The notes under the pieces are model-generated. The model did not search any database and was not told the DNA's origin. It was given only the letters and a program-made list of their open reading frames with translations. Position numbers and translations under genes: made by a program. Positions 8,101-16,483 of a DNA stretch of 64,000 nt are shown here, piece by piece. The stretch is from Acetobacter aceti NBRC 14818. Its GTDB lineage: Bacteria > Pseudomonadota > Alphaproteobacteria > Acetobacterales > Acetobacteraceae. Position 1 is the stretch's first letter. Each line of letters begins with the position of its first letter. The DNA is taken from positions 2,356,001-2,420,000 of the forward strand of contig NZ_AP023410.1 of assembly GCF_000193495.2 (NCBI RefSeq), given 5' to 3'.

Positions 8101-10344
8101 TTCGCCGACAGATCTTCGGACATTCAGAAGCGTCTACGTGCGGACCTGGCGCACCGTATGGTCGATGGTGTGGATGTTCTGCAGCTTATGTCACGAGCGG
8201 CTCCAGAGACAACGGAATGCGGTCGTGTCGTGTTTACCAGCGGAATTGGTCTGCCGGGTCTGACGACAGATCCTGATCTGTGGATACTCGGCGAGGAAGT
8301 GGGTGGCATCAGTCAGACGCCACAGGTTGTGCTGGACAACCATGTGTTCGAGATGCACGGCGGTCTGGTTGTTAACTGGGACGCCATGGAAAATGCCTTC
8401 CCCGAAGGTTTCCTTGATAGCATGTTTGAGTCCTATGTCGCGCTGATCACTGATCTGGCAAGCAGCCCGGATGCCTGGTTCAAAACGTCACCTCTTCTGC
8501 TGACGTGTGAGCAGAGACTGACCCGTGATCATGTGAATGCAACAGAAACAGTTCTGCCTCAGGGTAACCTTGATGATCTGTTCGGTAAGCAGGTCGCACT
8601 GACCCCGGATGCACCGGCTCTTTTGGGGCAGGGTAGTGATACGGCACTGAGTTATATCGAACTGCGAAAGTTGGCTGATGGAATTGCCCATGCGCTTGGA
8701 CAGGCTCCTCTCAGTGGCCTGACCGGTGTCGCCATTGGAAAGAGCTTTTCGGGTCTGGCAGCCATTCTTGGCGTTCTTCAGTCAGGTTCCGGGTACATAC
8801 CGATAGATCCGGAATTGCCGCTTCTGCGTCGGGAGCAGATTCTGGCCAAGTCCGGGATCAGTCGCGTGGTGGTATCAGAAGAGAACGCGGACGATCCGGC
8901 GTGGTCCGGACTTGAAAAAATTATCGTCGATACCAACGGCGCAGTAGTTCGCACGATCCCGGCTTCCGGTATGGTTGATGAAAAGAAAAGCGGGTTTGAA
9001 GACCTCGCCTATGTCATCTTCACCTCCGGATCGACTGGTGAGCCAAAAGGTGTAGCGCTCAACCATCGTGGTCCATTGAATACAATTACGGACCTGATCC
9101 GTTGTTACGATATCAATGAGAACGACAGGTTTCTTGCTTTCTCAAATCTGAACTTCGACCTGTCTGTCTTTGATATTTTTGGCCCGCTTTCAAGTGGCGG
9201 AGCAGTCGTGCTTCCAACTGCGGAGCAACTGCGCAATCCGGGACAGATTCTGCAATTGATGGCAGAAACCGGGGTGACCATATGGAACAGCGTTCCTGCC
9301 CTGATGGACACTCTGATCGATCATATCGAGAATGCCGAGGAACCGATCCCGGCCCTGAAACTGCGTCTTGTCATGCTCAGTGGTGACTGGATTCCTCCTA
9401 TACTTCCGGCAAGAATATCGGCCATCTGGCCGGATGCCAGAGTTCTGAGCCTTGGTGGTGCGACGGAAGCCTCCATCTGGTCGATTTCACATCCAATTAT
9501 GGGCAGTGAAGAAGGCTGGACAAGTGTGCCGTATGGCAAGCCGCTAGGGAACCAGACATTCGATATCTTCAATGACCGGCAGGAGAGTTGTCCAGACTGG
9601 GTTGAAGGCGAAATCTGTATCGGTGGTATGGGACTGGCGCAGGGATATCTGCATGATCCTGTCAGGACAGCGGAACACTTTGTGACAGATCCCCGTTCTG
9701 GAAGACGTTTTTACCGGACGGGTGATCTGGGACGTTATCGTCCAAATGGCGTTATCGAATTCCTTGGGCGACGTGATGATCAGGTCAAAATCAACGGATA
9801 CAGAATAGAACTCGGTGACATAGAAAAAGTCCTCGTGTCACATGAACAGGTGAGCAAGGCCATCATTCTGCGTCATGGTGACCGTTATATGGGGCGTCTC
9901 GTTGCCTATATCGTTCTTTCAGACAGCAATGAATTCTCACTGCATGAATTGAAAGAGACGGCGCGTGATGCCTTGCCGCATTACATGATTCCAGAACGCA
10001 TTGTTGTTCTCGACGAGCTGCCACTGACCGCGAATGGCAAGATCGACCGTAAGGCTCTCAAAGCGAAGGAAATGTCCTTTGGAGAGACTTGCGCCGGGAG
10101 TATCGGCAATGAAACGATCGAGAAGCTGCGCAAGATCGTTTCCGACGTAATGGGGATTGGTGAAATTCCTTCTCATATAAGCGCATTTGATTTGGGTGCG
10201 ACGTCCATGCATCTGATTCGTATTCGTCGACGGATAGAAAGCGAGTTTGGTTGCAAGATTGGTTTGGCCAATCTCTTCCAGAATCCCACGGTGGAATCTT
10301 TGTCAGAATATCTGCATGAAAATGTGGAAAAGGTTCAGGCATGA
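5176..10344 (+). CDS. Hybrid FAAL-PCP-Cy-A(Cys)-PCP nonribosomal peptide synthetase
   Basis: A 1722-residue multidomain synthetase beginning at GTG 5176, with a weak AAAGG upstream. Domains in order: a fatty acyl-AMP ligase (about 1-580; LQYTSGSTGTPRG and YLRTGDMGF, then GRLKDIIIINGKNYYPDDIE, typical of FAALs); carrier domain 1 (about 595-670, GLDSL with Ser620); a condensation domain of heterocyclisation type (about 685-1115; DMLIAD at 810-815 is the DxxxxD motif in place of HHxxxDG); an adenylation domain (about 1135-1640; TSGSTGEPKG, NFDLSVFDIF at 1326-1335, GGATEASIW); and carrier domain 2 (GATSM, Ser1677). Reading the pocket residues by alignment to GrsA gives D-L-F-N-M-S-L-I-W-(K), close to the cysteine code of PchE and HMWP2. 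There is no terminal thioesterase or reductase domain. Predicted action: load a fatty acid, condense it with cysteine and cyclise to an acyl-thiazoline. The stop overlaps the next gene by four bases. The cysteine and thiazoline calls are strong inference; chain length is unknown. Confidence 0.92.
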   Translation: MGKSADFIDVLSRRASAQSASIAFSELDAMLDVQASLTYAELDTQARKVAVSLLKRSSRGARCLLLYPPGIDAVVAFFGCLYAGILPVPVLPYASNRHLDRIVRVAENAGALIGLATDTVVAVLGHHLSLSNGDALEWLQLSELQNEGDASEWDGCQRTPESIAFLQYTSGSTGTPRGVCVSHANLVNNAQAIASGFRLDDNGVLVSWLPAHHDMGLIGCLLQPVFSGVSTYLLSPLHFTRQPLDWLRAISRYKGNYSGASDFAYRMCIEAAQNGLPDDLDLSSWNTAFSGAEVVRAPTLKKFHETFSPVGFRASSVTACYGMAETTLWVSGAHNSMAHILDVDRQALAAGEAVHSSNSVETVQLVGCGNIYNDADLRIVDPDTLAECKPSRIGEIWYSGENVAQGYWENPEATEEKFNFSLESAEGKKYLRTGDMGFVRNGQVYITGRLKDIIIINGKNYYPDDIENIVMESHPAMKGAACVAFSVDNDHRNERLVIIVEPHDWHLSQQQQEEATTALRSMISRDAGLRVDEVLFVRRGQVPRTSSGKLQRRAALQRYQAQEFKQIKNRVCQDEPEKAGVAEESKRSRPSLRVFVEEALRLSPGSLRTDIPLTSLGLDSLTAMRISGAIENQFGVEVPLDILFDGASFDDLQERIASPDGVSSPRSKFVKSDVPVEGEFPLRPIQRAYVVGRDENVSFGGFSTYVYIEIDGEWHPKQLENAWNKLIARHASLRTVVLSQGVQKILEAPGKYTIPVADFSGLSEEERREALLACTRDNENRVLPLGVWPLFDLKISKTGYGKNRLHFGIDMLIADLSTIILLLSEMNQLLQGEDLPALPETGFQSYVAYEQAAQSGKTRENALRYWQDRIADIPPPPLSIASLQGQRPRLGRRKYVLSEDLWAGLVQNGERFGLTKSTVMCAIYAEVLGRWSGNAHFHLSLPLNDRLPVDLNIDRVAGDFTRIEILEIDNRNGKSFADRSSDIQKRLRADLAHRMVDGVDVLQLMSRAAPETTECGRVVFTSGIGLPGLTTDPDLWILGEEVGGISQTPQVVLDNHVFEMHGGLVVNWDAMENAFPEGFLDSMFESYVALITDLASSPDAWFKTSPLLLTCEQRLTRDHVNATETVLPQGNLDDLFGKQVALTPDAPALLGQGSDTALSYIELRKLADGIAHALGQAPLSGLTGVAIGKSFSGLAAILGVLQSGSGYIPIDPELPLLRREQILAKSGISRVVVSEENADDPAWSGLEKIIVDTNGAVVRTIPASGMVDEKKSGFEDLAYVIFTSGSTGEPKGVALNHRGPLNTITDLIRCYDINENDRFLAFSNLNFDLSVFDIFGPLSSGGAVVLPTAEQLRNPGQILQLMAETGVTIWNSVPALMDTLIDHIENAEEPIPALKLRLVMLSGDWIPPILPARISAIWPDARVLSLGGATEASIWSISHPIMGSEEGWTSVPYGKPLGNQTFDIFNDRQESCPDWVEGEICIGGMGLAQGYLHDPVRTAEHFVTDPRSGRRFYRTGDLGRYRPNGVIEFLGRRDDQVKINGYRIELGDIEKVLVSHEQVSKAIILRHGDRYMGRLVAYIVLSDSNEFSLHELKETARDALPHYMIPERIVVLDELPLTANGKIDRKALKAKEMSFGETCAGSIGNETIEKLRKIVSDVMGIGEIPSHISAFDLGATSMHLIRIRRRIESEFGCKIGLANLFQNPTVESLSEYLHENVEKVQA

Positions 10345-11120
10345 CATCCGTGCAGACACAGGTCACGTTGAAACGGTTTTCTGGAAAAGGGCCTGCCGAT
10401 CTTAAGCTGATATGCTTTCCATATGCGGGGGGAAGCGCCGGTGTTTTTCGGAGTTGGGCAGGATTTTTTCCTGAATCGGTCTCTGTTTACGGAGTGAACC
10501 TGCCTGGACGTGATGAAAATATCGGATCAGAATGTCTTGATAATCTCCTCGAAATAGCAAGAGGTGTTGCTGATTGTCTGGAAAATGAGTGCGCTGGCCC
10601 CTCAGTGTTCTTTGGGCACAGCATGGGGGCACTGGTTGCCTGGGTCACAGCGCGTGAATTGCGGAAAAGGGAACTACCTCTTCCATTGCAGCTCTTTCTT
10701 TCCGGTATGAACGCTCCATCTGTTCCACGAGATGAGTTCTCCCATCTGGATGATGATGCCTTCATTCAAAAATTGCTGGATATGAGCGAGGGCAGTCCGG
10801 CAATCTTTGACAAGATCAGTATGATTCGGGAAGAACCGGAACTGATCGAGCTGATGCTGCCGGTTGTCAGGGCTGATGTCCGTTCCGTAGATAGTTACAG
10901 CTATACACATGAGACACCCCTTGCCTGTCCGATTTTTTCTTTTTACGGAAGCATGGACAGGCAGACAGCACCAGAGGCGATAGCTGCCTGGAAAGATGAA
11001 ACTGAAGGTTCTTTTGGGATGCACGAATTTGATGGAAGTCATTTCTTTCTGCATGACCGGGAACCGGAAGTTCTTGATAAAATAAAGGCTGTTCTCTCTG
11101 AAAGAGATATCAAGATATAA
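10341..11120 (+). CDS. Type II thioesterase (alpha/beta hydrolase)
   Basis: A 259-residue stand-alone thioesterase of the GrsT/RifR type. LKLICFPYAGGSAGVFRSWA (about 21-40) is the family's N-terminal motif, FFGHSMGALVAW places the nucleophile at Ser94, and GSHFFLHD near residue 235 supplies the catalytic His. Its ATG overlaps the synthetase stop (ATGA), so the two are translationally coupled. Type II thioesterases normally remove stalled acyl groups from carrier domains. Because the synthetase lacks its own release domain, this enzyme could also hydrolyse the finished thiazoline from the last carrier; that second role is inference. Confidence 0.92.
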   Translation: MTSVQTQVTLKRFSGKGPADLKLICFPYAGGSAGVFRSWAGFFPESVSVYGVNLPGRDENIGSECLDNLLEIARGVADCLENECAGPSVFFGHSMGALVAWVTARELRKRELPLPLQLFLSGMNAPSVPRDEFSHLDDDAFIQKLLDMSEGSPAIFDKISMIREEPELIELMLPVVRADVRSVDSYSYTHETPLACPIFSFYGSMDRQTAPEAIAAWKDETEGSFGMHEFDGSHFFLHDREPEVLDKIKAVLSERDIKI

Positions 11121-11212
11121 AGGCTTGTTCTGTTTTTCTTGCGCCTTGACACCTTTGCTTCCCTTCCTGGCGATGGGTTGAGGCAGGCCAGGAACAGTGT
11201 GAAAGAGACGGT

Positions 11213-12343
11213 ATGGCGCAGGATGATCACATACAGGAGGATAAGGTTTCTGATAATCTGGAGGAGCCTGTTGCCAGCAGCGGGACGGAGGATGTTCCTC
11301 GGAAGAAAGGCCGGAGACGCAATGTCGTAGCGTTCGTTCTTTTGATTGTTCTAGTTATAGTTCTCTGCTGTTATTATTTTTATAAGACACGCAATGACGT
11401 AAAGACCGAAGATGCCTATACGGCGGGCCGGAAGCATGCGATCGCATCACAGGTCAGCGGATATGTGACGCAGTTGCTTGTTGACGATAATCAGTTTGTT
11501 TATCGCGGCGATCTTCTGCTTTCGATTGATCACAGCGACTATGTGGTCGCCTTTAACAAAGCTCGGGCTGCTGTTCTTAAGGCAGAGGCCAATATCAGGG
11601 CATTCCGTATGATTGCGGAGATTTCGCACAAGACCTTTCCAGGAAGGCTCCGGGCTGCAGAAGGAAGTCTGCAGATTGCGGAAGCCCAGCTTATGCGGGC
11701 CAAGGCCGATTATCACCGCCAGCTTACAGTGATGCGGGAAGGCACATCCCAGCAGGATATTGATCATGCCAGAGCAGCTCTGGAAGAAGCCCAGGCTAAG
11801 GTTGCTTCTGCACAGGGCGATGTGACGCAGGCGGAACCGGTCGAATCAAATCTGCAAAATGCTGCAGCTCACGTGTCGCAGGAAGAAGCTGCTTTGGTTG
11901 AAGCGAAGGCCGATCTTGAGCAGGCCGAAATCAATCTGATCCGCACCCACATTCGTGCGCCGTGTGATGGATGGGTCTCCCAGCGTAATGTGGAACTGGG
12001 GAATTTCGTGAAGCCTGGACAGCAGATGATGTCTATTGTCCCTGCTGACGTCTGGATCGTTGCGAACTACAAGGAAACCCAGATACAGGGGATGAAGCCG
12101 GGTCAGAAGGTAGACATTTCCATCAATGCCTTTCCCCAGCTTCGTCTTCAGGGGCATGTTGATTCCATTCAATTGGGATCGGGTGAGTCCTTCAGTACTT
12201 TTCCGCCTGAAAATGCTACCGGAAATTTTGTGAAAATCGTGCAAAGAATTCCGGTAAAAATCCGTATTGACGGTGGTCTTCCGCGGAATGGTCCACCGTT
12301 GCCTCTGGGCCTGTCCGTCGAACCGGTGGTCCATATAGAATGA
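11213..12343 (+). CDS. EmrA/HlyD-family membrane fusion protein
   Basis: A 376-residue periplasmic adaptor. A charged cytoplasmic N-terminus is followed by one membrane segment (about 39-58, VVAFVLLIVLVIVLCCYYF), then the lipoyl/barrel-sandwich half-motif VKTEDAYTAGRKHAIASQVSGYV, a long coiled-coil hairpin (about 105-215) and the second half RTHIRAPCDGWVSQRNVELG. This is the architecture of EmrA-type adaptors that pair with 14-TM MFS pumps. Its stop overlaps the following emrB-like start (AATGA). It probably links the inner-membrane pump to the outer-membrane factor at 14027-15559 to export the product of the cluster. Confidence 0.92.
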   Translation: MAQDDHIQEDKVSDNLEEPVASSGTEDVPRKKGRRRNVVAFVLLIVLVIVLCCYYFYKTRNDVKTEDAYTAGRKHAIASQVSGYVTQLLVDDNQFVYRGDLLLSIDHSDYVVAFNKARAAVLKAEANIRAFRMIAEISHKTFPGRLRAAEGSLQIAEAQLMRAKADYHRQLTVMREGTSQQDIDHARAALEEAQAKVASAQGDVTQAEPVESNLQNAAAHVSQEEAALVEAKADLEQAEINLIRTHIRAPCDGWVSQRNVELGNFVKPGQQMMSIVPADVWIVANYKETQIQGMKPGQKVDISINAFPQLRLQGHVDSIQLGSGESFSTFPPENATGNFVKIVQRIPVKIRIDGGLPRNGPPLPLGLSVEPVVHIE

Positions 12344-13920
12344 ACGCAAATGAGACTTCGCCACAGGATGTCTGGAAGCCGAAGCACAATCCCTGGCTAG
12401 TTGCCATTGTTGTGACATTGGCTGCGTTCATGGAAATCCTTGATACGACAGTCGTCAATGTGGCGATGCCTCATATCGCAGGGGCTCTGGGCAGTTCTTA
12501 TGACGACGCAACATGGGCCTTGACTTCCTACCTTGTCGCCAATGGCATTGTTCTGACGATTTCAGGTTGGCTTTCGCGTGTTTTCGGGCGTAAACGCTAT
12601 TTCCTGATCTGTATTGGCATATTCACCGTTGCGTCTCTTCTTTGTGGACTTGCGACGTCCCTATCCTCGCTTGTTATATTTCGTATTCTTCAAGGTTTCT
12701 TTGGGGGAGGTCTCCAGCCAAGCCAGCAGTCGATTATTCTTGATACGTTTCCGCCGGAGAAGCGCGGAGCAGCCTTCAGTCTGACAGCCGTAGCGACAGT
12801 AGTGGCTCCTGTGACCGGCCCTCTGATTGGGGGCTATCTTACCGACGAGTTGTCGTGGCGCTGGATCTTTTTTGTCAATGTACCCTTTGGAATTCTGACA
12901 ATTCTTGCTGTCATGATTCTGGTCGAGGATCCGCCATGGGAAAAGGCCAGAAAGGAACGGATCGATGTTGTCGGGATCGGATTGATCTCGCTCGGTCTGG
13001 GCTGTCTCGAAGTTATGGCCGATCGTGGCGAGGATGAAGACTGGTTCAGCTCATCCTTTATCGTTTTGATGGCTTTAACTGGTGTTTTCTGTATTCTGGG
13101 CGCGATCGTATGGCTATGTCGCGTGAAAGATCCGCTGGTAAGACTGTCAGTCCTGAAAGATCGGAATTTCGCGATTGGCACACTTCTGATTTCTGTCATG
13201 GGTGGGATACTTTACGCATCTGCTATCATCATACCGCAGTTTTCACAGCAGATGCTTGGATATACCGCCACGATTTCCGGTTTTGTTCTGGCTCCCGGTG
13301 GAATAGCCGTTGTCTGCCTGATCCCTTTCGTGAACTGGCTCATGAAGAAAATCCATGTGCGCTATGTAATCGCATGCGGATTTTTTCTTCTGGCAATGGC
13401 GATGTTTCAGGCAACGTCACTTTATGCAGAACTCGATTTGAGGCATCTTATCTTTTACCGTGTCTGTCAGACTGCGACGATGGCTTTTCTGTTTGTGCCG
13501 ATTTCCACCGTTGCCTATTCAACATTGCCTCGTGAACTCAATGCTGATGCTTCGGCGCTGTTCAGTATGGCGCGCAATTATATTGGCTCTCTCGCAATTT
13601 CACTGGGGACAGCGACTATTATTGAAACACGGCAAAGACATCAGGTCTATATTGCAGATAATATGACTGTCGGCCGAGCCGAATATTCAGCATATCTCGA
13701 CCGGGTTCAGGATATTGCAGAAGCTTATGGGTTTTCGAGCGATATGGCGGAGACTTATAGCCGGCATCGGTTGTTCGGCGAGTTTACGCGACAGGTAGCA
13801 TTGCTGGCTTACAATGACGTGTTTTTTCTTATCGGCATTCTATCTCTTGCGACCATTCCGTTCTGCTTCTTCCTCCCCACCAGCAGAAAATCTATGCAAC
13901 TGGGCACAAAAGCAAAATGA
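12340..13920 (+). CDS. EmrB/QacA-type DHA2 MFS exporter
   Basis: A 526-residue major facilitator of the 14-TM DHA2 family. Motifs visible are LDTTVVNVAMPHIAGALG in the first helix, the loop GWLSRVFGRKRYF (motif A) and the antiporter motif C region AVATVVAPVTGPLIGGYL. It should use the proton gradient to export small amphipathic molecules. It overlaps the adaptor gene by four bases and sits between synthetase and outer-membrane factor, which supports a dedicated exporter and self-resistance role. The substrate is inferred from context. Confidence 0.93.
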   Translation: MNANETSPQDVWKPKHNPWLVAIVVTLAAFMEILDTTVVNVAMPHIAGALGSSYDDATWALTSYLVANGIVLTISGWLSRVFGRKRYFLICIGIFTVASLLCGLATSLSSLVIFRILQGFFGGGLQPSQQSIILDTFPPEKRGAAFSLTAVATVVAPVTGPLIGGYLTDELSWRWIFFVNVPFGILTILAVMILVEDPPWEKARKERIDVVGIGLISLGLGCLEVMADRGEDEDWFSSSFIVLMALTGVFCILGAIVWLCRVKDPLVRLSVLKDRNFAIGTLLISVMGGILYASAIIIPQFSQQMLGYTATISGFVLAPGGIAVVCLIPFVNWLMKKIHVRYVIACGFFLLAMAMFQATSLYAELDLRHLIFYRVCQTATMAFLFVPISTVAYSTLPRELNADASALFSMARNYIGSLAISLGTATIIETRQRHQVYIADNMTVGRAEYSAYLDRVQDIAEAYGFSSDMAETYSRHRLFGEFTRQVALLAYNDVFFLIGILSLATIPFCFFLPTSRKSMQLGTKAK

Positions 13921-14026
13921 TTATGTGGACTTCTTTTCTATCGTTGATTCTGTCCACAGCAGAAAGACCAAAGAGGTCTTTGCATGTGATGTCCGCGTGG
14001 AAATATTTGGACGCAGGAGACTTCAG

Positions 14027-15559
14027 ATGTGCGTAACCCCGTTCATCCGCGTTGCATTTTCATCCTGCGTTCTTCTGGCATTGCCGGGCTGTTTGCATGT
14101 TGGCCCCAAATATCATGCGCCGAAACCGTGGTCGCCAGCACATTTCGAGAATCTGCATTCGGGAAATGCATTTAGCATGACCGAAGAGACACAAATCTCT
14201 GTGCAATGGTGGAAGACTTTCAATGATCCGGAACTCACGTCTCTTGAAGAACGTGTGGCCACTAAAAACCTGTCATTTCTTCTTGCTCTGGCAAACCTGT
14301 CTGAAAGCCGGGCGCAGCTCATGCTTGCGGGAGCGGAGCGCTTCCCTGCCCTGAGTGCCACAGGTTCCTACAGACGGGTGCAGCGTAGTGAAAAGCTGAT
14401 GCAGGAAACGCTACATCGTATCGGTGGTGGTATTGTCCATGGAACTCACGGTCAGATGGGTGAGTTGGCCAGTGGATTTATTGAAGAGGCTGGAAATACA
14501 GCGACGGTTCCATTGCTCAATCAATGGAGCTCCAGTGTAGACGCCACATATGAAATTGATCTCTGGGGACGTGTTGCGCATCAATATCAGGCTGCAAAGG
14601 CGGGATTGCAGGCAACGGAGGAAGAACGCCATGCAGTTCTGATTGCTGAAGAGGCTGACATGGCACGCGGTTATCTGACTCTTCGTGGTGATCAGCGGCG
14701 GTTGCTTGTCATGAAAGAGGGGGTGAAAGTTATTCAGAAGATCTCTGATATAGCTCAGGGCCGGTACAAGGGAGGGCTCGTATCAGCAGTGGATTATGAG
14801 TCTGCTCAGGCGCGTCTGAACGATACCCAAGCCCAGATCGCAGAAATGAATATCAAGATAGCGCAGGAAGAGAATGCTCTTGCCCTTCTTCTGGGAGAAA
14901 TGCCGGGAAGTCTCAATGAGGAACTGGAAAAGAATGTAATTACGCCAGTTGTTCCACCTGTTGTTCCCGTAGGTCTGCCGTCCGAACTGGCTCACAGACG
15001 TCCAGATATCAGGGAAGCAGAAGCGAAATTGAGGTTTGCTGTTGAAGAGACAGGTGAAGCGGTTGCGGATTTCTATCCAAGAGTAACCATCAATGCTGAT
15101 TTTGGATTCCAGACTCTTTCTTTCCGGGACCTGGGCTTTTGGAATGCAAAGGCATGGAACGTTGGTCCGTCAATTTCCCTGCCTATTTTTCAGGGTGGAA
15201 GACTGAGTGGTCAGCTTGCATTGAAAAAAGGTGCACAGAAAGCAGCTGCTATTTCATACAAGCAAACGGTTCTGCAGGCATGGCATGATGTCGATAATGC
15301 TCTGACTGCGTATCATGATGAACAGACACGCATGCAAAAATTACGTGATGAAATCGCCAATGATAATCATGCGCTCAAGCTGGCGGAAAGTCAGTATCGA
15401 AGTGGTTTGACCAATTACCTCACTGTTTTGAGCACTGAGGATCAGCTTTTAACCGCTGAACTTGCATTGGCCGAGAACGAGGCGACTGTCGCGACAAGTC
15501 TTGCTCGACTTTACAATGCTCTTGGTGGTGGATGGGAAAATGAAGCTCAATCTGAATAA
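14027..15559 (+). CDS. NodT-family outer-membrane efflux lipoprotein
   Basis: A 510-residue TolC-like outer-membrane factor. I start it at the ATG at 14027, preceded by GCAGGAGA. From here the N-terminus is a lipoprotein signal peptide ending LALPGC (Cys after about 20 residues), whereas the longer frame from 13814 would overlap the MFS gene and hide the signal. HVGPKYHAP and WWKTFNDPEL are typical of the NodT/OprM family; two long helical repeats (ELAHRRPDIREAEAKLRFA, and QYRSGLTNYLTVLSTEDQLL near the end) match the OEP domain. It completes a tripartite pump with the two preceding genes. Confidence 0.93.
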   Translation: MCVTPFIRVAFSSCVLLALPGCLHVGPKYHAPKPWSPAHFENLHSGNAFSMTEETQISVQWWKTFNDPELTSLEERVATKNLSFLLALANLSESRAQLMLAGAERFPALSATGSYRRVQRSEKLMQETLHRIGGGIVHGTHGQMGELASGFIEEAGNTATVPLLNQWSSSVDATYEIDLWGRVAHQYQAAKAGLQATEEERHAVLIAEEADMARGYLTLRGDQRRLLVMKEGVKVIQKISDIAQGRYKGGLVSAVDYESAQARLNDTQAQIAEMNIKIAQEENALALLLGEMPGSLNEELEKNVITPVVPPVVPVGLPSELAHRRPDIREAEAKLRFAVEETGEAVADFYPRVTINADFGFQTLSFRDLGFWNAKAWNVGPSISLPIFQGGRLSGQLALKKGAQKAAAISYKQTVLQAWHDVDNALTAYHDEQTRMQKLRDEIANDNHALKLAESQYRSGLTNYLTVLSTEDQLLTAELALAENEATVATSLARLYNALGGGWENEAQSE

Positions 15560-15762
15560 AGTATTATAAATATATCTTTATAAATATGCGCGATTTTGTT
15601 GAAAATAAAATAATAACTCTTGCGTTAATTTAAGAAATTTTGTCTGATGCGCGTGTCTGGCTGTAGACTATACTTTCATCAGACAGAGCGTTAAGGAAGC
15701 CACTGTAAAGCATCCTTGTTCATTCAAGCGGATCTTCCTGTGGGCTGAGTATGAGGAATAAA

Positions 15763-16407
15763 ATGGCACACAGCGTACAACCCTTTCGGGCATCGTATAG
15801 AAGTAAAATATCAAAATATTATAACGTATATCTTCATGGTGCCTTTGTCTTTTTTTTCGGGGTTTGTGCCATAATATTTTTTGCTTCAAAAATACATAAT
15901 TTCAAATTGGTTGATGGTCTGGCTTTTGTCTTTGGTATTCTGTTCTTTAATGTCTGTGAATATTATATTCACAAAAGTTTTGGGCATAGAAAAAACCCTG
16001 CCGCCCTTCTTTTTTATAAAAGACATACGGGTGACCATCACAGTTTTTTCTCTGATGATGAGATGTATTTTGATCAGGCTCAGGACTGGCGTGTTATTCT
16101 GTTTCCGCCCTGGCTCGTTGTTCTCATATCCATACTGCTGTTTGGTATCTGGTCTGGTGTCTCCATCCTGAATCAGAATATGGCCTCTTTGTTTTCCATG
16201 GCGGTGATGGGAAGTTTCTTGTGCTATGAGATCTTTCACGTCTGTGCCCATGTTCCGCCTGGATACTGGTTTACAGAGCTTCCCTGGATCAGGATGGTGC
16301 GCCGTCTGCATACCATCCACCATAGACGCCATCTTATGGCCGATCGTAATTTCAACATTCTGTTCCCAATGATGGACAGGATTTTGAAAACAATTGTTCA
16401 AAAATAA
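15763..16407 (+). CDS. Membrane fatty acid hydroxylase/sterol desaturase family protein
   Basis: About 214 residues with four hydrophobic stretches and the histidine clusters of membrane non-haem di-iron enzymes: YYIHKSFGH, RHTGDHH, FHVCAHV and LHTIHHRRH. These resemble the FA_hydroxylase superfamily (carotenoid and fatty acid hydroxylases). I chose ATG 15763 because GAGGA lies five bases upstream; ATG 15751 is possible. It follows the exporter after a 200-base AT-rich gap and precedes the PPTase, so it probably belongs to the cluster and could hydroxylate the acyl chain before or after assembly. Substrate and product are inference; loss of any His cluster is not seen. Confidence 0.82.
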   Translation: MAHSVQPFRASYRSKISKYYNVYLHGAFVFFFGVCAIIFFASKIHNFKLVDGLAFVFGILFFNVCEYYIHKSFGHRKNPAALLFYKRHTGDHHSFFSDDEMYFDQAQDWRVILFPPWLVVLISILLFGIWSGVSILNQNMASLFSMAVMGSFLCYEIFHVCAHVPPGYWFTELPWIRMVRRLHTIHHRRHLMADRNFNILFPMMDRILKTIVQK

Positions 16408-16447
16408 CAGTATTTAAAAAGTAAATTTCTCTGGTTTTTGTCTTCCA

Positions 16448-16471
16448 TTCAAGCCTCACAAGAGGCTTGAA
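16448..16471 (+). terminator. Perfect 10-bp hairpin between hydroxylase and PPTase genes
   Basis: TTCAAGCCTC-ACAA-GAGGCTTGAA is a perfect stem with a four-base loop followed by TTTG. It lies 12 bases before the PPTase ATG. It could terminate the upstream transcript or attenuate PPTase expression, since the T-run is short. Confidence 0.6.
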
Positions 16472-16483
16472 TTTGAATAAAGA

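Noticed and set aside
13814-14026. 71-codon N-terminal extension of the NodT-family gene
   Set aside because: It overlaps the MFS gene and buries a perfect lipoprotein signal that starts at 14027 after a good ribosome binding site.
11213-15559. Exporter for the double-glycine peptide
   Set aside because: The pump is an EmrAB-NodT type without a C39 peptidase domain, and it is coupled to the synthetase operon rather than the peptide gene.
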